64,000 nt of DNA. Source: Streptomyces sp. R33 (lineage in GTDB: Bacteria; Actinomycetota; Actinomycetes; Streptomycetales; Streptomycetaceae). The notes beneath the pieces are model-generated. The model did no database searches, was not told the origin of the DNA, and worked only from the letters and a program-made list of their open reading frames with translations. Positions 44,221 through 53,750 of the stretch are shown in pieces. Where the stretch lies: the NCBI RefSeq assembly GCF_041200175.1, contig NZ_CP165727.1, positions 2,728,001-2,792,000 of the forward strand, in the 5' to 3' direction. The position numbers and the translations under genes were made by a program. Every line of letters begins with the position of its first letter. The first letter of the stretch is position 1.

Positions 44221-44260
44221 GTGCTCACCCGGCGCATTTCCGAGAACTCCAGGACGCCTT

Positions 44261-45526
44261 ATGCACGACGAATCCGCCCCTCGTCCGATCCGTTTCGGCG
44301 CCAACTACACCCCGTCCCGCGGCTGGTTCCACCACTGGCTCGACTTCGACCTCGACGAGGTCAGGGCTGACCTCGACTCGGTCGCCGCCCTCGGCCTGGA
44401 CCACGTACGGGTCTTCCCGCTGTGGCCGGTGTTCCAGCCGAACCGGACGCTCATCCGGCCGCGCGCCGTCGAACAGCTCGTCGCGCTCGCCGATGCGGCC
44501 GCCGAGCGAGGGCTCGACGTCGACGTGGACGGTCTGCAAGGGCACTTGTCGAGCTTCGACTTCCTGCCCGCGTGGACCGGGACCTGGCACCGGCGGAACA
44601 TCTTCACCGACCCGGACGTCGTCGCCGGGCAGGAGGAGTACCTGCGCACGCTGGCCGCAGCCCTCGCCGACCGGCCCAATTTCCTCGGCATGACCGTCGG
44701 CAACGAGATCAACCAGTTCTCCGACGCCCCGCATCCGGACCCGGACCGGATCACCCGCGAGGAGGCGGGGCGCTGGCTGGAGCGGATGCTCGCGGCCTGC
44801 GAGAAGGGCGCTCCGGGCCGGTTCCACCTGCACGCCGAGTACGACGCCGCCTGGTACCGGGACGGACACCCGTTCACGGTCGCGCAGGCGGCCCGGCTGG
44901 GCGCGGCCACGGCCGTGCACTCGTGGGTGTTCAACGGCACCGCGCAGCGCCACGGCCGGACCGGGGCGGCGACCGAGCACCACGCCGCGTACCTGGTCGA
45001 ACTGTCGAAGGCCTGGGCGCTCGATCCGCACCGGCCGGTCTGGCTCCAGGAGGTCGGGGCGCCCGCGCCGCTGATCCCGGCGGAGCACGCGGCCGCCTTC
45101 ACAGAGGCGACCGTGGCGAACGTGCTGGACTGCCCGGACCTGTGGGGCGTGACCTGGTGGTGCTCGCACGACGTGTCCCGGGAGCTCGCGGACTTCCCGG
45201 AACTGGAGTACGGGCTCGGCCTGTTCACCAACGACCGCAAGGCCAAGCCGGCCGGCGCCGCCGTCGCCCGGATCGCCGCGGAGTGGCGGGGCCGGGAGCA
45301 CCGCCCGGCCGTCCGGTCCACGGCCCTGGCGGTGGACGTCGGCGGGCCGGAGGCCGCGCCGAGGCGCTCGGTGTGCGCCCCGGGCGGGGCCTTCTTCGAG
45401 GCCTGGGCCGCGCTGACGGCCCAGGGGGTCCGCCCTGCGGTGGTCCTGGCGGAGCTCGCGGAGGATCCCGCCCATCTGTCCGCGCGCGGCATCACCGAGG
45501 TGCTGCGCGTGCACGACGTCACCTGA
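44261..45526 (+). CDS. GH5 glycoside hydrolase, beta-mannosidase-like (GH5_18-type)
   Basis: 421 residues, no signal peptide, so probably intracellular. ATG 44261 has AGGA 6 nt upstream. The protein starts RFGANYTPSRGWFHHWLDFDLDEV and continues HVRVFPLWPVFQPNRTLIRP, which I associate with the GH5_18 subfamily. Bifidobacterial members split Man-beta-1,4-GlcNAc from N-glycan cores. Acid/base Glu149 is in TVGNEINQF and nucleophile Glu264 in WLQEVGAP. A C-terminal Rossmann-like tail follows from about residue 330. The next gene, 34 bp on, is an endo-N-acetylglucosaminidase whose product could feed this enzyme. Subfamily assignment is from memory. Confidence 0.82.
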   Translation: MHDESAPRPIRFGANYTPSRGWFHHWLDFDLDEVRADLDSVAALGLDHVRVFPLWPVFQPNRTLIRPRAVEQLVALADAAAERGLDVDVDGLQGHLSSFDFLPAWTGTWHRRNIFTDPDVVAGQEEYLRTLAAALADRPNFLGMTVGNEINQFSDAPHPDPDRITREEAGRWLERMLAACEKGAPGRFHLHAEYDAAWYRDGHPFTVAQAARLGAATAVHSWVFNGTAQRHGRTGAATEHHAAYLVELSKAWALDPHRPVWLQEVGAPAPLIPAEHAAAFTEATVANVLDCPDLWGVTWWCSHDVSRELADFPELEYGLGLFTNDRKAKPAGAAVARIAAEWRGREHRPAVRSTALAVDVGGPEAAPRRSVCAPGGAFFEAWAALTAQGVRPAVVLAELAEDPAHLSARGITEVLRVHDVT

Positions 45527-45560
45527 CGATCACCCGTCACCCGTCACCGAGGAGCCCCGC

Positions 45561-47759
45561 ATGTCCGAGACCGGCAACGGCGCCGACCCTCGCACCGCCC
45601 GTTCCCTCCGTACGGCACCCCCGGCGCCCCCGGCACCTGCGATACGTCCTGCCCGTACGGCGCCGACGACCCGGCGCGGGCTGCTCGCCGCCGGGGCCGG
45701 GGCAGGCGCCGCCGCGCTGCTCGGCGCGACCGGCGCGGCCACCACGGCGCAGGCCGCAGCGACCGCCCCGGGCACCCGGGCCGACGTCACACCCGCCCCG
45801 GCCGACCTGGCCCCGTACGCCTCCTACTGGTTCCCCGACTCGCTCCCCCAGGGCTCCCCCGGCCCGGGCATCACCTGGCGCTCGCTGAAGCAGTGGACCC
45901 CGCAGTCCGATCCGGACCTCGCGTACAACACCGCGACCGTGCCGCTCGCACCCCGTTTCACCCCGGTGCCGCCGAACGCGGGCGCCCGCACCGGCCAGGC
46001 GCGGATCTCCTCGCTCGTTTCCTTCGGGCCCACCGCCCAGAACCCCTCCCAGGGCTCCGCGACCGCCGACCACTACGCGCTGACGCACTGGGCGTACCTC
46101 GACGAGCTGGTGTTCTGGGGCGGCTCCTCCGGCGAGGGCATCGTCCTCGCCCCGAACGCGCCCGTTGTCGACGCGGCCCACCGCAACGGCGTCCCGGTGC
46201 TGGGCAACGTCTTCCTGCCGCCCGTCGCGTACGGCGGCGACCTGCGGTGGACGCGGGACCTGGTGCAGCAGGACGCCCTCGGCCGGTTTCCGGTCGCCGA
46301 GAAGCTCGTCGAGGTGGCGCGGACGTACGGGTTCGACGGCTGGTTCGTGAACGCCGAGACCGACGGCGGGGACAGCTCGCTCGCCGCCCGGATGCGGGAG
46401 TTCCTGCGCGCCCTGCGCGCGGCCGGCGCCCCGCACGGCCTGCGGATCACGTGGTACGACGCCATGAACAGCACGGGCCGGGTCGGCTGGCAGGGCGCGC
46501 TCAACCAGCTCAACCAGGAGTTCTTCGAGGACCGGGCGGGCCGGGTCGCGGACACGATGTTCGTCGACTTCCGCTGGACCCCGCAGACCCTCGCCACCTC
46601 CGGCGCGCTCGCCGACCGGCTGGGCCGCTCCCGCCGCGAGCTGTGGGCGGCGCTCGACATGGAGTCGAGCGGCTGGAATTCCACCGTCCGTTGGGATGCG
46701 ATCATCCCGCGCGACCGCGACCACGTCGTCAGCATCGGCTTCTACCGGCCGGAGTGGACCCGCAACCACCTCACCGACCGCTCCCCCGGCGCCTTCCACC
46801 GCGCCGACGACCGCTTCTGGACGGGCGAGTCCCTGGACCCGGCCCACCCCGCGCCCGAGGGCACCTGGCGGGCGCCCGCCACCGCCGTCGCGGACCGGTC
46901 CACCGTCGCCGCCCTACCGTTCGCCTGCGCCTTCAACACCGGGCACGGGGAACGCTGGTACGAGGACGGCAAGGTCACCTCCGACGCGCCGTGGAACCAC
47001 CTCGGGCTCCAGGACCGGCTCCCGGGCCGCCGCTGGGCCGTGACGAGCACCGGGCAGCGCCCGACCGTCACGCTGGACTTCGCGAAGGCCTGGCGCGGCG
47101 GCTCCAGCCTCCTCGTGGCGGGCAGACTCACCGCCCCGGCGGCGGTCGGGCTGCACGCGACCCGGCTGCCGCTGACCGGCTCCACCGTGCTGGAGCTGGT
47201 GCACTCCACCGAGGCGGGCGCGCTCGGCGTCGAGGTGGGCGTGGCCACGCGCGAGCCGGCCGCCCCGGGCGAGCCGGTCCCGTACACCTGGCTGAAGACG
47301 CAGACCCGGGGCTCCGGCCAGGGCGGCTGGCGCACCTCCCGGGTCGGGCTCTCGTCCCTGGCGGGCCGGACGGCGTACGGGCTGGCCGTACGGATCACGG
47401 CCCGCGGGAACAGGGCGGTGGTGTGGCGGCTCGGCGCCCTGTCGGTACGCGACGACACCGCGCGGCGGCGCCCGGCGTCTCCGAGTGCACTGACCGTGGA
47501 CGCCCAGACCCAGCAGGACGGCAAGGCCTCCGTGCGGCTGTCCTGGCGCCGGGCAGCCGGGCCGGTCCGCCACTACGAGCTGTACCGCCTGCTCCCGGAC
47601 GGCACCCGCCGGTTCCTCGGCGGCACCTGCGGCACGGCCCTGTACCTCCCGGCCGTCACCCGCGCCGGCCGGGAGCGGGCGGCCGCCTTCGAGGTCCGGG
47701 CCGTGGACGAGCTGTACGCGGCCTCGGCCCCGGCCGGCACCGCCCTCGCCTGGATCTGA
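45561..47759 (+). CDS. Tat-exported GH85 endo-beta-N-acetylglucosaminidase
   Basis: 732 residues with GAGGAG upstream of ATG 45561. Residues 30-68 form a Tat-type signal, TTRRGLLAAGAGAGAAALL with Arg38-Arg39. The GH85 barrel follows: SYWFPDSLPQG, GITWRSLKQWTPQSDPDLAYN, WAYLDELVFWGG, and the catalytic motif FDGWFVNAETDGG with Asn264 and Glu266. A beta-sandwich module follows from about residue 440 and a fibronectin-like domain near 630-732. GH85 enzymes cut between the two core GlcNAc residues of N-glycans, so it should release glycans from glycoproteins outside the cell. It pairs with the GH5 gene. Confidence 0.92.
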   Translation: MSETGNGADPRTARSLRTAPPAPPAPAIRPARTAPTTRRGLLAAGAGAGAAALLGATGAATTAQAAATAPGTRADVTPAPADLAPYASYWFPDSLPQGSPGPGITWRSLKQWTPQSDPDLAYNTATVPLAPRFTPVPPNAGARTGQARISSLVSFGPTAQNPSQGSATADHYALTHWAYLDELVFWGGSSGEGIVLAPNAPVVDAAHRNGVPVLGNVFLPPVAYGGDLRWTRDLVQQDALGRFPVAEKLVEVARTYGFDGWFVNAETDGGDSSLAARMREFLRALRAAGAPHGLRITWYDAMNSTGRVGWQGALNQLNQEFFEDRAGRVADTMFVDFRWTPQTLATSGALADRLGRSRRELWAALDMESSGWNSTVRWDAIIPRDRDHVVSIGFYRPEWTRNHLTDRSPGAFHRADDRFWTGESLDPAHPAPEGTWRAPATAVADRSTVAALPFACAFNTGHGERWYEDGKVTSDAPWNHLGLQDRLPGRRWAVTSTGQRPTVTLDFAKAWRGGSSLLVAGRLTAPAAVGLHATRLPLTGSTVLELVHSTEAGALGVEVGVATREPAAPGEPVPYTWLKTQTRGSGQGGWRTSRVGLSSLAGRTAYGLAVRITARGNRAVVWRLGALSVRDDTARRRPASPSALTVDAQTQQDGKASVRLSWRRAAGPVRHYELYRLLPDGTRRFLGGTCGTALYLPAVTRAGRERAAAFEVRAVDELYAASAPAGTALAWI

Positions 47760-47792
47760 CCCGGCCCGGGCCGGCACCTGCCGCGGCGGCCG

Positions 47793-49205
47793 TCAGGGCG
47801 TGTGCGGATCGCTGCGCGGGACGGCCACCGTCACCCGCAGCCCGTGCGGCGGGTTCGTCTCGTACGAGAGGGACCCGCCGCCCGCGGCGAGCAGGGCCCG
47901 GGAGATCGACAGGCCGAGCCCGGAGCCCTTGATGTTCTGGTGGCGGCCGCTGCGCCAGAACCGATCGCCGACGCGCAGCAGCTCCTCGTCGGTCAGGCCG
48001 GGACCCCGGTCGGCGACGACGACGTGGACGAAGGCCCCCGCCGGGGCGACGGACACCTCGACCCCTTCACCCTCAGGGGTGAACTTGAGGGCGTTGTCGA
48101 TGACGGCGTCGAGCGCGCTGGAGAGGGCGATGGGGTCGGCCCAGCCCGTGACGGCGGCCCGGCCCGTCTCGGTGAGCCGTACGCCCTTCTCCTCGGCGTA
48201 CGGACGCCAGGCGGTCACCCGTTCGGTGGTCAGGGCCGCGATGTCGGTCAGTCTGAGCTCGGCGGAGGTGTGCTCGGCCAGCGCCAGGTCCAACAGGTCG
48301 TCCAGGACCTGGGTCAGGCGCTTGCCCTCGGTCCGCACGGAGGCGATCTCCTCGTTGCCCTCGGGCAGTTCGAGGGCGAGCAGCTCGATCCGCAGGAGCA
48401 GCGCCGCGAGCGGGTTGCGCAGCTGGTGGGAGGCATCGGCGACGAACGCCCGCTGCTGCTCCAGGACCTCTTCCACGTTGTCGGCCATCTCGTTGAACGA
48501 GTGCGCCAGACGTTGGAGTTCCGGGGGCCCGCCGGCGGCTGCGACCCGGGAGTTCATCCGCCCGGTGGCGATGCCGTGGGCGGCCGCGTCGAGCGTCCGG
48601 ACGGGCTTGAGCACCCAGCTGGTGAGCCTCAGGGCGGCGCCGAAGGCCACCAGCATGGCGGCGGCGAGCCCGGCGACGATCAGCAGCCAGCCGCTCAGGA
48701 TCCGGGCCCGCAGCTGGTCGGTGGGCGACTCGGTGACGACGACCGCGACGACGTCGCCGTCGAGGACGACCGGGGAGGCGACGAGGAGTTTGCCGTGGGT
48801 CTGCCAGGGCCACACCTGGGCGGGGTCGTGGCTGCGCCGCCCGGCGAGGGCCTCCTCGAAGGCGAGCCGGCCCTCCCCCTCCTCCGGGAGCTGCCACCAG
48901 CCCGGGGCGCGGGCCATGGCGTTGTCGTCGCGCAGGAAGATGCCGACACGGATGCCGTAGAGCTCCTGGTAGCGGGCCAGTTCGTGCTGGAGGGTCTCGC
49001 CGCGCTCGGTGGCGCCGGTGGACCCGGAGCCCTCGGCGTCGATGACGAACTGGGCGAGGGCCGCGAAGCGGGCGCTGTCGTCGATCCGGTCGACGACCAC
49101 GCGCTGCTGCTGCCCGGCGGCCAGGCTCGCGGCGAGCGGGAGGCCGAGGGCGAGCAGCACGCCCGCCATCAGGACGACGAGCAGCGGGAGCAGCCGGGCG
49201 CGCAC
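47793..49205 (-). CDS. Two-component sensor histidine kinase
   Basis: 470 residues from GTG 49205, overlapping nothing but lying 11 bp after the response regulator stop. Two membrane helices (about residues 4-25 and 172-195) flank an extracytoplasmic sensor of about 145 residues. A HAMP domain follows, then the phospho-acceptor box [19 protein letters not shown]. The ATPase has [14 protein letters not shown] (N box), [11 protein letters not shown] (G1) and [12 protein letters not shown] (G2). It is partnered with the OmpR-type regulator upstream on the same strand. The pair faces away from gluABCD; the stimulus is unknown. Confidence 0.93.
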   Translation of the reverse strand: MRARLLPLLVVLMAGVLLALGLPLAASLAAGQQQRVVVDRIDDSARFAALAQFVIDAEGSGSTGATERGETLQHELARYQELYGIRVGIFLRDDNAMARAPGWWQLPEEGEGRLAFEEALAGRRSHDPAQVWPWQTHGKLLVASPVVLDGDVVAVVVTESPTDQLRARILSGWLLIVAGLAAAMLVAFGAALRLTSWVLKPVRTLDAAAHGIATGRMNSRVAAAGGPPELQRLAHSFNEMADNVEEVLEQQRAFVADASHQLRNPLAALLLRIELLALELPEGNEEIASVRTEGKRLTQVLDDLLDLALAEHTSAELRLTDIAALTTERVTAWRPYAEEKGVRLTETGRAAVTGWADPIALSSALDAVIDNALKFTPEGEGVEVSVAPAGAFVHVVVADRGPGLTDEELLRVGDRFWRSGRHQNIKGSGLGLSISRALLAAGGGSLSYETNPPHGLRVTVAVPRSDPHTP

Positions 49206-49216
49206 GACGGGACCCG

Positions 49217-49921
49217 CTAGGAGGCGGCCGGGGTGACGAGCCGGTAGCCCACCCCGCGGACGGTCTCGATGAGGGCGGGCATGCGCAGCTTGGAGCGCAG
49301 CGAGGCGACGTGGACCTCGAGGGTCCGCCCGGTCCCCTCCCAGCTGGTGCGCCACACCTCGCTGATGATCTGCTCGCGGCGGAAGACGACCCCGGGGCGC
49401 TGCGCGAGCAGGGCCAGCAGGTCGAACTCCTTGCGGGTGAGCGGTACGTCGGTGCCGTCCACGCTGACGCGCCGGGTGGGCAGTTCGATGCTGACCGGGC
49501 CGAGCCGGACCACGTCGGGGGCGCCCGTCCCGGTGGCGGCTGCCTCCTCGGAGGCGCCGGTGCGCCGGGCGACGGCGTGAATGCGTGCGAGGAGTTCACC
49601 GGTGTCGTAGGGCTTGACGACGTAGTCGTCGGCGCCCATGTTGAGGCCGTGGATGCGGGAGCGTACGTCGGCGCGCGCGGTCACCATGATGACGGGCGTC
49701 GCGGTGCGCTTGCGGATCTTGCCGCACACCTCGTAGCCGTCCTGGTCGGGCAGGCCGAGGTCCAGGAGGACGACGCCGAAGGGCGGCGCTCCGGCGGGCA
49801 GCAGGGCCTGCAGGGCCTCCTCGCCACTGCGGGCGTGGGTCACCTGGAAACCGTGCCGGGCGAGGATCGCGGACAGGGCGGCGGCGACGTGGTCGTCATC
49901 CTCGACGAGCAGCAGTCTCAT
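49217..49921 (-). CDS. OmpR-family response regulator
   Basis: 234 residues from ATG 49921 with GAAAGGGGG upstream. The receiver domain has acidic cluster EDDD at residues 7-10, phosphorylation site Asp54 in [11 protein letters not shown] and Lys in DDYVVKPYD. The C-terminal winged helix includes [17 protein letters not shown] and the recognition region [15 protein letters not shown]. It is first in the operon with the histidine kinase. It is divergent from gluA across 276 bp, so glu genes are plausible targets, but no repeat typical of an OmpR site was found. Confidence 0.94.
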   Translation of the reverse strand: MRLLLVEDDDHVAAALSAILARHGFQVTHARSGEEALQALLPAGAPPFGVVLLDLGLPDQDGYEVCGKIRKRTATPVIMVTARADVRSRIHGLNMGADDYVVKPYDTGELLARIHAVARRTGASEEAAATGTGAPDVVRLGPVSIELPTRRVSVDGTDVPLTRKEFDLLALLAQRPGVVFRREQIISEVWRTSWEGTGRTLEVHVASLRSKLRMPALIETVRGVGYRLVTPAAS

Positions 49922-50197
49922 TGCGTCCCCCTTTCCTGTTTTCTTCCGATCAGGGCCCGCGGTCAGGGCCACCCTGCATCCACGCCGATGGAGAGGCCCA
50001 CGTCAAGGGGGTTCCGGTCCGGCGCGTCTTCCGTTATGCACCCGGTACGGGGAAACCGGCCCGGGGTACCGTGGTGCGCACGGAGCGTATCGGAGCGAGG
50101 CCGTTTCGTTATGCTCAATTCTCCCTCAGATGTGATGACGGTGTGCGCGCCGCGTCACTACTGTCCTCCCAACCGAGGAGGACGGAGCAAGTTGCCG

Positions 50198-50983
50198 ATG
50201 AGCGGAGTATCAGTGACCAAGGACGTGCAGGATGCGGCCGGGGCCGCGGACGACCTGGTCGTACTGAGCAACGTCAACAAGCACTTCGGCGCGCTGCACG
50301 TGCTTCAGGACATCGATCTGAGCATTGCCCGCGGTGAGGTCGTCGTGGTGATCGGTCCCTCGGGATCGGGCAAGTCCACGCTGTGCCGGACCATCAACCG
50401 CCTGGAGACGATCGACTCGGGCACCATCACCCTCGACGGCAAGGAACTGCCGTCGGAGGGCAAGAAGCTGGCCGAGCTGCGTGCCGATGTCGGCATGGTC
50501 TTCCAGTCGTTCAACCTCTTCGCGCACAAGACGGTGCTCCAGAACGTCATGTTGGGCCAGCTCAAGGTCCGCAAGACGGACGAGGCGGTGGCGCTGGAGA
50601 AGGCGAAGGCGCTGCTGGACCGGGTGGGCGTCGGCTCCCAGGCCGACAAGTACCCGGCGCAGCTCTCCGGCGGCCAGCAGCAGCGCGTGGCGATCGCCCG
50701 CGCGCTGGCCATGGAGCCGAAGGTGATGCTGTTCGACGAGCCGACCTCGGCGCTCGACCCGGAGATGATCAACGAGGTGCTCGAGGTCATGCAGCAGCTC
50801 GCCCGGGAGGGCATGACGATGGTGGTCGTCACGCACGAGATGGGCTTCGCCCGCTCTGCGGCCAATCGGGTCGTCTTCATGGCGGACGGAAAAATCGTCG
50901 AAGAGGCCGCGCCCGAGCAGTTCTTCAGCAACCCGCGCAGTGACCGCGCCAAGGACTTCCTTTCGAAGATCCTGCACCACTGA
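50198..50983 (+). CDS. gluA: Glutamate-type amino acid ABC transporter, ATPase
   Basis: 261 residues, ATPase of the PAAT amino acid uptake family (GlnQ/GluA). ATG 50198 is reported; GTG 50213 has a better placed GGAG and is equally possible, shortening the tail by 5 residues. Walker A is [17 protein letters not shown], signature [15 protein letters not shown], Walker [16 protein letters not shown], and the switch His is in VTHEMGF. It is the first gene of gluABCD, which imports glutamate or related acids. The order ATPase, binding protein, two permeases is the classical corynebacterial glu layout. Confidence 0.94.
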   Translation: MSGVSVTKDVQDAAGAADDLVVLSNVNKHFGALHVLQDIDLSIARGEVVVVIGPSGSGKSTLCRTINRLETIDSGTITLDGKELPSEGKKLAELRADVGMVFQSFNLFAHKTVLQNVMLGQLKVRKTDEAVALEKAKALLDRVGVGSQADKYPAQLSGGQQQRVAIARALAMEPKVMLFDEPTSALDPEMINEVLEVMQQLAREGMTMVVVTHEMGFARSAANRVVFMADGKIVEEAAPEQFFSNPRSDRAKDFLSKILHH

Positions 50984-51070
50984 CGGTCTCGTCTGGTAGT
51001 GATCCCCTGGCGGCTCAGAGCACGCGTGTCGCTCGTCGTCCAACAACGTCTCATCCGAGGGAAGTTCACC

Positions 51071-51922
51071 ATGAAGGTTTTCAAGGCCGGTGCGGCCGCG
51101 GCCGTGGCCGCAGTCCTCGCTCTGACCGCGACCGCCTGCGGCGGCAGCAGCGACAAGGCGAGCGGTGACGGCGGCGCGTCCGGCGGCGCCAAGGACAAGA
51201 TCGTCATCGGCATCAAGTTCGACCAGCCGGGTCTGGGCCTCAAGACCCCGGACGGCAAGTTCTCGGGCTTCGACGTCGACGTGGCGACCTACGTCGCCAA
51301 GGAGCTCGGCTACCAGCCCGACCAGATCGAGTTCAAGCAGGCCGTCAGCGCCGAGCGCGAGAACCTGATCGCCAACGGCGACGTGAAGCTGGTCGTCGCG
51401 ACCTACACGATCAACGACAAGCGCAAGGCGAAGGTCGACTTCGCCGGCCCGTACTTCCTGGCCCACCAGGACCTGCTGGTCCGCGCCGACGACACCTCGA
51501 TCACCAAGGCCGAGGACCTCAACAAGAAGAAGCTCTGCTCGGTCACCGGCTCCACGTCGGCGCAGAACGTCAAGACCAAGCTCGCCCCCGAGGCGGACCT
51601 GCTGGAGCAGGGCGGCTACTCCGAGTGCCTGACCGGCCTGGAGAACAAGAAGCTCGACGCCCTGACCACGGACAACTCGATCCTGGCCGGCTACGCCGCG
51701 CAGGAGAAGAACAAGGGCAAGTTCAAGCTCGTCGGCCTGAAGCTGAGCGACGAGCCGTACGGCATCGGCCTGAAGAAGGGCGACAAGGACCTCCAGACGA
51801 AGGTCAACGCCGCCCTCAAGAAGATGGTCGAGGACGGCTCCTGGCAGAAGGCGGTGGACAAGAACCTCGGCCCCGCCGACTACAAGGCCGAGCCTGCTCC
51901 GCAGATCACCGAAGGCAGCTGA
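51071..51922 (+). CDS. gluB: Glutamate-binding lipoprotein
   Basis: 283-residue solute-binding protein. The signal ends in ALTATACGG with lipobox Cys23. The mature protein has the family 3 pattern: KIVIGIKFDQPGLGLKTPDG, FSGFDVDVATYVAKELGY, then AVSAERENLIANGDVKLVVATYTINDKR and FAGPYFLAHQDLLVR. ATG 51071 is used with GAGG about 10 nt upstream. It follows gluA after 87 bp. A 22-bp hairpin directly after the stop separates it from gluC and may raise the level of gluB transcript over the permease transcript. Confidence 0.95.
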   Translation: MKVFKAGAAAAVAAVLALTATACGGSSDKASGDGGASGGAKDKIVIGIKFDQPGLGLKTPDGKFSGFDVDVATYVAKELGYQPDQIEFKQAVSAERENLIANGDVKLVVATYTINDKRKAKVDFAGPYFLAHQDLLVRADDTSITKAEDLNKKKLCSVTGSTSAQNVKTKLAPEADLLEQGGYSECLTGLENKKLDALTTDNSILAGYAAQEKNKGKFKLVGLKLSDEPYGIGLKKGDKDLQTKVNAALKKMVEDGSWQKAVDKNLGPADYKAEPAPQITEGS

Positions 51923-51927
51923 TTCAT

Positions 51928-51978
51928 CGGTGAGAGGGGCCGCCGCCCGCCTGCCACGGGCGGCGGCCCCTCTCACCG
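51928..51978 (+). terminator. Intra-operon hairpin between gluB and gluC
   Basis: Perfect inverted repeat with 22-bp arms starting CGGTGAGAGGGGCCGCC and a 7-nt loop, placed 6 bp after the gluB stop and 27 bp before gluC. It probably acts as a partial terminator or 3'-end stabiliser. Confidence 0.8.
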
Positions 51979-52005
51979 GCCATACTGGGGAGAGCGCAGG
52001 GCAAC

Positions 52006-52680
52006 GTGTTCGACTTTCTTGATTCCGGGCAGTACGACGTGCTCGGAGCCTTCTGGGTGACGGTTCAGCTCACCCTCTACTCGGCGGTCGGATCCCTGAT
52101 CTGGGGCACGATCCTGGCCGGGATGCGGGTCAGCCCGGTCCCGCTGATGCGGGCCTTCGGTACCGCGTACGTCGACATCGTGCGCAACACACCGCTGACC
52201 GTCATCATCATCGGCTGCTCACTGGGCCTGAATCAGACCCTGGGCATCTCACTCGGCGGCGGCACGTTCAAAGAGATCGGCTTCCGGCTCGCAGTCCTGG
52301 GCTTCATCGCCTACACGGGCACGTTCGTCTGCGAGGCGCTGCGCTCGGGCATCAACACGGTCCCCGTGGGCCAGGCCGAGGCCGCCCGCGCGCTGGGCCT
52401 GAGCTTCTTCCAGGTACTCACGCTGATCGTGCTCCCCCAGGCCTTCCGGGCGGTCATCGCGCCGCTCACCAACGTACTGATCGCCCTTACCAAGAACACC
52501 ACGGTGGCGGCGGCCATCGGCGTGGCCGAGGCGGCGCTGCTGATGAAGGAAATGATCGAGAACGAGCCGCAGGCGCTCTTCGCGGTCTTCGGGATCTTCG
52601 CCCTCGGCTTCGTCCTGCTGACCCTGCCCACCGGCCTGCTCCTGGGCTGGGTGGCCAAGCGAGTGGCGGTGAAGCGATGA
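52006..52680 (+). CDS. gluC: Glutamate ABC transporter permease, GluC
   Basis: 224-residue polar amino acid permease with about five membrane helices. GTG 52006 has an AGGG-type site 4 nt upstream. The N-terminal half has FWVTVQLTLYSAVGSLIWGTILAGMRVS and DIVRNTPLTVIIIG. The EAA loop contacting the ATPase is visible: EAARALGLSFFQVLTLIVLPQAFR. The C-terminal stop overlaps the start of gluD (ATGA), so the two permeases are translationally coupled and likely form a heterodimer. Confidence 0.94.
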   Translation: MFDFLDSGQYDVLGAFWVTVQLTLYSAVGSLIWGTILAGMRVSPVPLMRAFGTAYVDIVRNTPLTVIIIGCSLGLNQTLGISLGGGTFKEIGFRLAVLGFIAYTGTFVCEALRSGINTVPVGQAEAARALGLSFFQVLTLIVLPQAFRAVIAPLTNVLIALTKNTTVAAAIGVAEAALLMKEMIENEPQALFAVFGIFALGFVLLTLPTGLLLGWVAKRVAVKR

Positions 52681-53570
52681 GCTCCGTTCTGTACGACACC
52701 CCCGGCCCCAAGGCCAGGGCTCGCAACTGGATCTACACCGCCGCCTTCCTGGTCGTGTTCGGGCTGGCCGCCTGGTGGGTCCTCGCCATCATGGCCGAAA
52801 ACCACCAGCTCGACGCCGACAAGTGGAGCCCGTTCCTCACCGACGGCGAAATCTGGACGACGTTCCTGCTGCCGGGGCTCGGCGAGACGCTGAAGGCCGG
52901 CCTCATCGCCATGGTCATCGCGCTGCCGCTGGGTGCAATCCTCGGAATGGGCCGGCTCTCCGACCACCGCTGGGTCCGGATCCCCGTGGGTGCCTGGGTC
53001 GAGTTCTTCCGGGCCATCCCGGTGCTGATGCTGATGCTGTTCGGCTCCGCGCTGTACGTACGTTTCAGCGCCGTCAGCTCCGAGCTGCGCCCGCTGTACG
53101 CGGTGGTCACAGGCCTGGTCCTGTACAACTCCGCGGTCATCGCCGAGATCGTCGTCGCCGGCATCCGGTCGCTGCCCCAGGGCCAGACCGACGCGGCCAA
53201 GGCGATCGGCATGCGCAAGGGCCAGATCATGGTGGACGTGCTGATCCCGCAGGCCGTCACGGCCATGCTGCCTGCGCTGGTCAGCCAGCTCGTGGTGATC
53301 CTCAAGGACACCGCGATCGGCGGCGCCGTGCTGGGTCTGGGCGAGCTGCTGTCGATGAACCGGCAGATCTCGGCGAACTACAGCAACACCATCGCGACGC
53401 TCGTCGTGATCGCACTGCTGTACATCGTCGTGAACTTCATGCTCACCACCCTCGCCTCCTGGATCGAAGGGCGGCTGCGGAGGTCGAAGAAGGGCACCGG
53501 CGCGGTCGTCGCCGGGGACGTGGCCGAGGTCGACGCGGGCGGCGCCGCCGGCGTGGGCGAGGCTCCCTGA
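52677..53570 (+). CDS. gluD: Glutamate ABC transporter permease, GluD
   Basis: 297-residue partner permease. Its ATG overlaps the gluC stop by 4 bp. One extra N-terminal helix (residues 20-42) precedes a loop and the core, which has LGETLKAGLIAMVIALPLGAILGM and VEFFRAIPVLMLMLFG. The EAA loop is DAAKAIGMRKGQIMVDVLIPQAV. A 45-residue Lys/Gly/Ala-rich cytoplasmic tail ends the protein. It closes the gluABCD operon and is followed by a terminator hairpin. Confidence 0.94.
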   Translation: MSSVLYDTPGPKARARNWIYTAAFLVVFGLAAWWVLAIMAENHQLDADKWSPFLTDGEIWTTFLLPGLGETLKAGLIAMVIALPLGAILGMGRLSDHRWVRIPVGAWVEFFRAIPVLMLMLFGSALYVRFSAVSSELRPLYAVVTGLVLYNSAVIAEIVVAGIRSLPQGQTDAAKAIGMRKGQIMVDVLIPQAVTAMLPALVSQLVVILKDTAIGGAVLGLGELLSMNRQISANYSNTIATLVVIALLYIVVNFMLTTLASWIEGRLRRSKKGTGAVVAGDVAEVDAGGAAGVGEAP

Positions 53571-53625
53571 CGGCTCCACCCGGCTCGGGCTGCTGACGTC
53601 CGGTCAGTACACTTGTGTGACACCT

Positions 53626-53656
53626 GTGGTGCGGCGGAACTCATCCGCCGCACCAC
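53626..53656 (+). terminator. glu operon terminator
   Basis: Perfect 13-bp inverted repeat GTGGTGCGGCGGA-ACTCA-TCCGCCGCACCAC, 55 bp after gluD. Confidence 0.85.
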
Positions 53657-53750
53657 TGGGCGTTGGCGGGGCCGGGTGTCACTTGACGCAGGCACCTCCA
53701 GTGGGTTGCATACGTTCTGTGATCACATACCGGACATCGGGAGCCGCATC

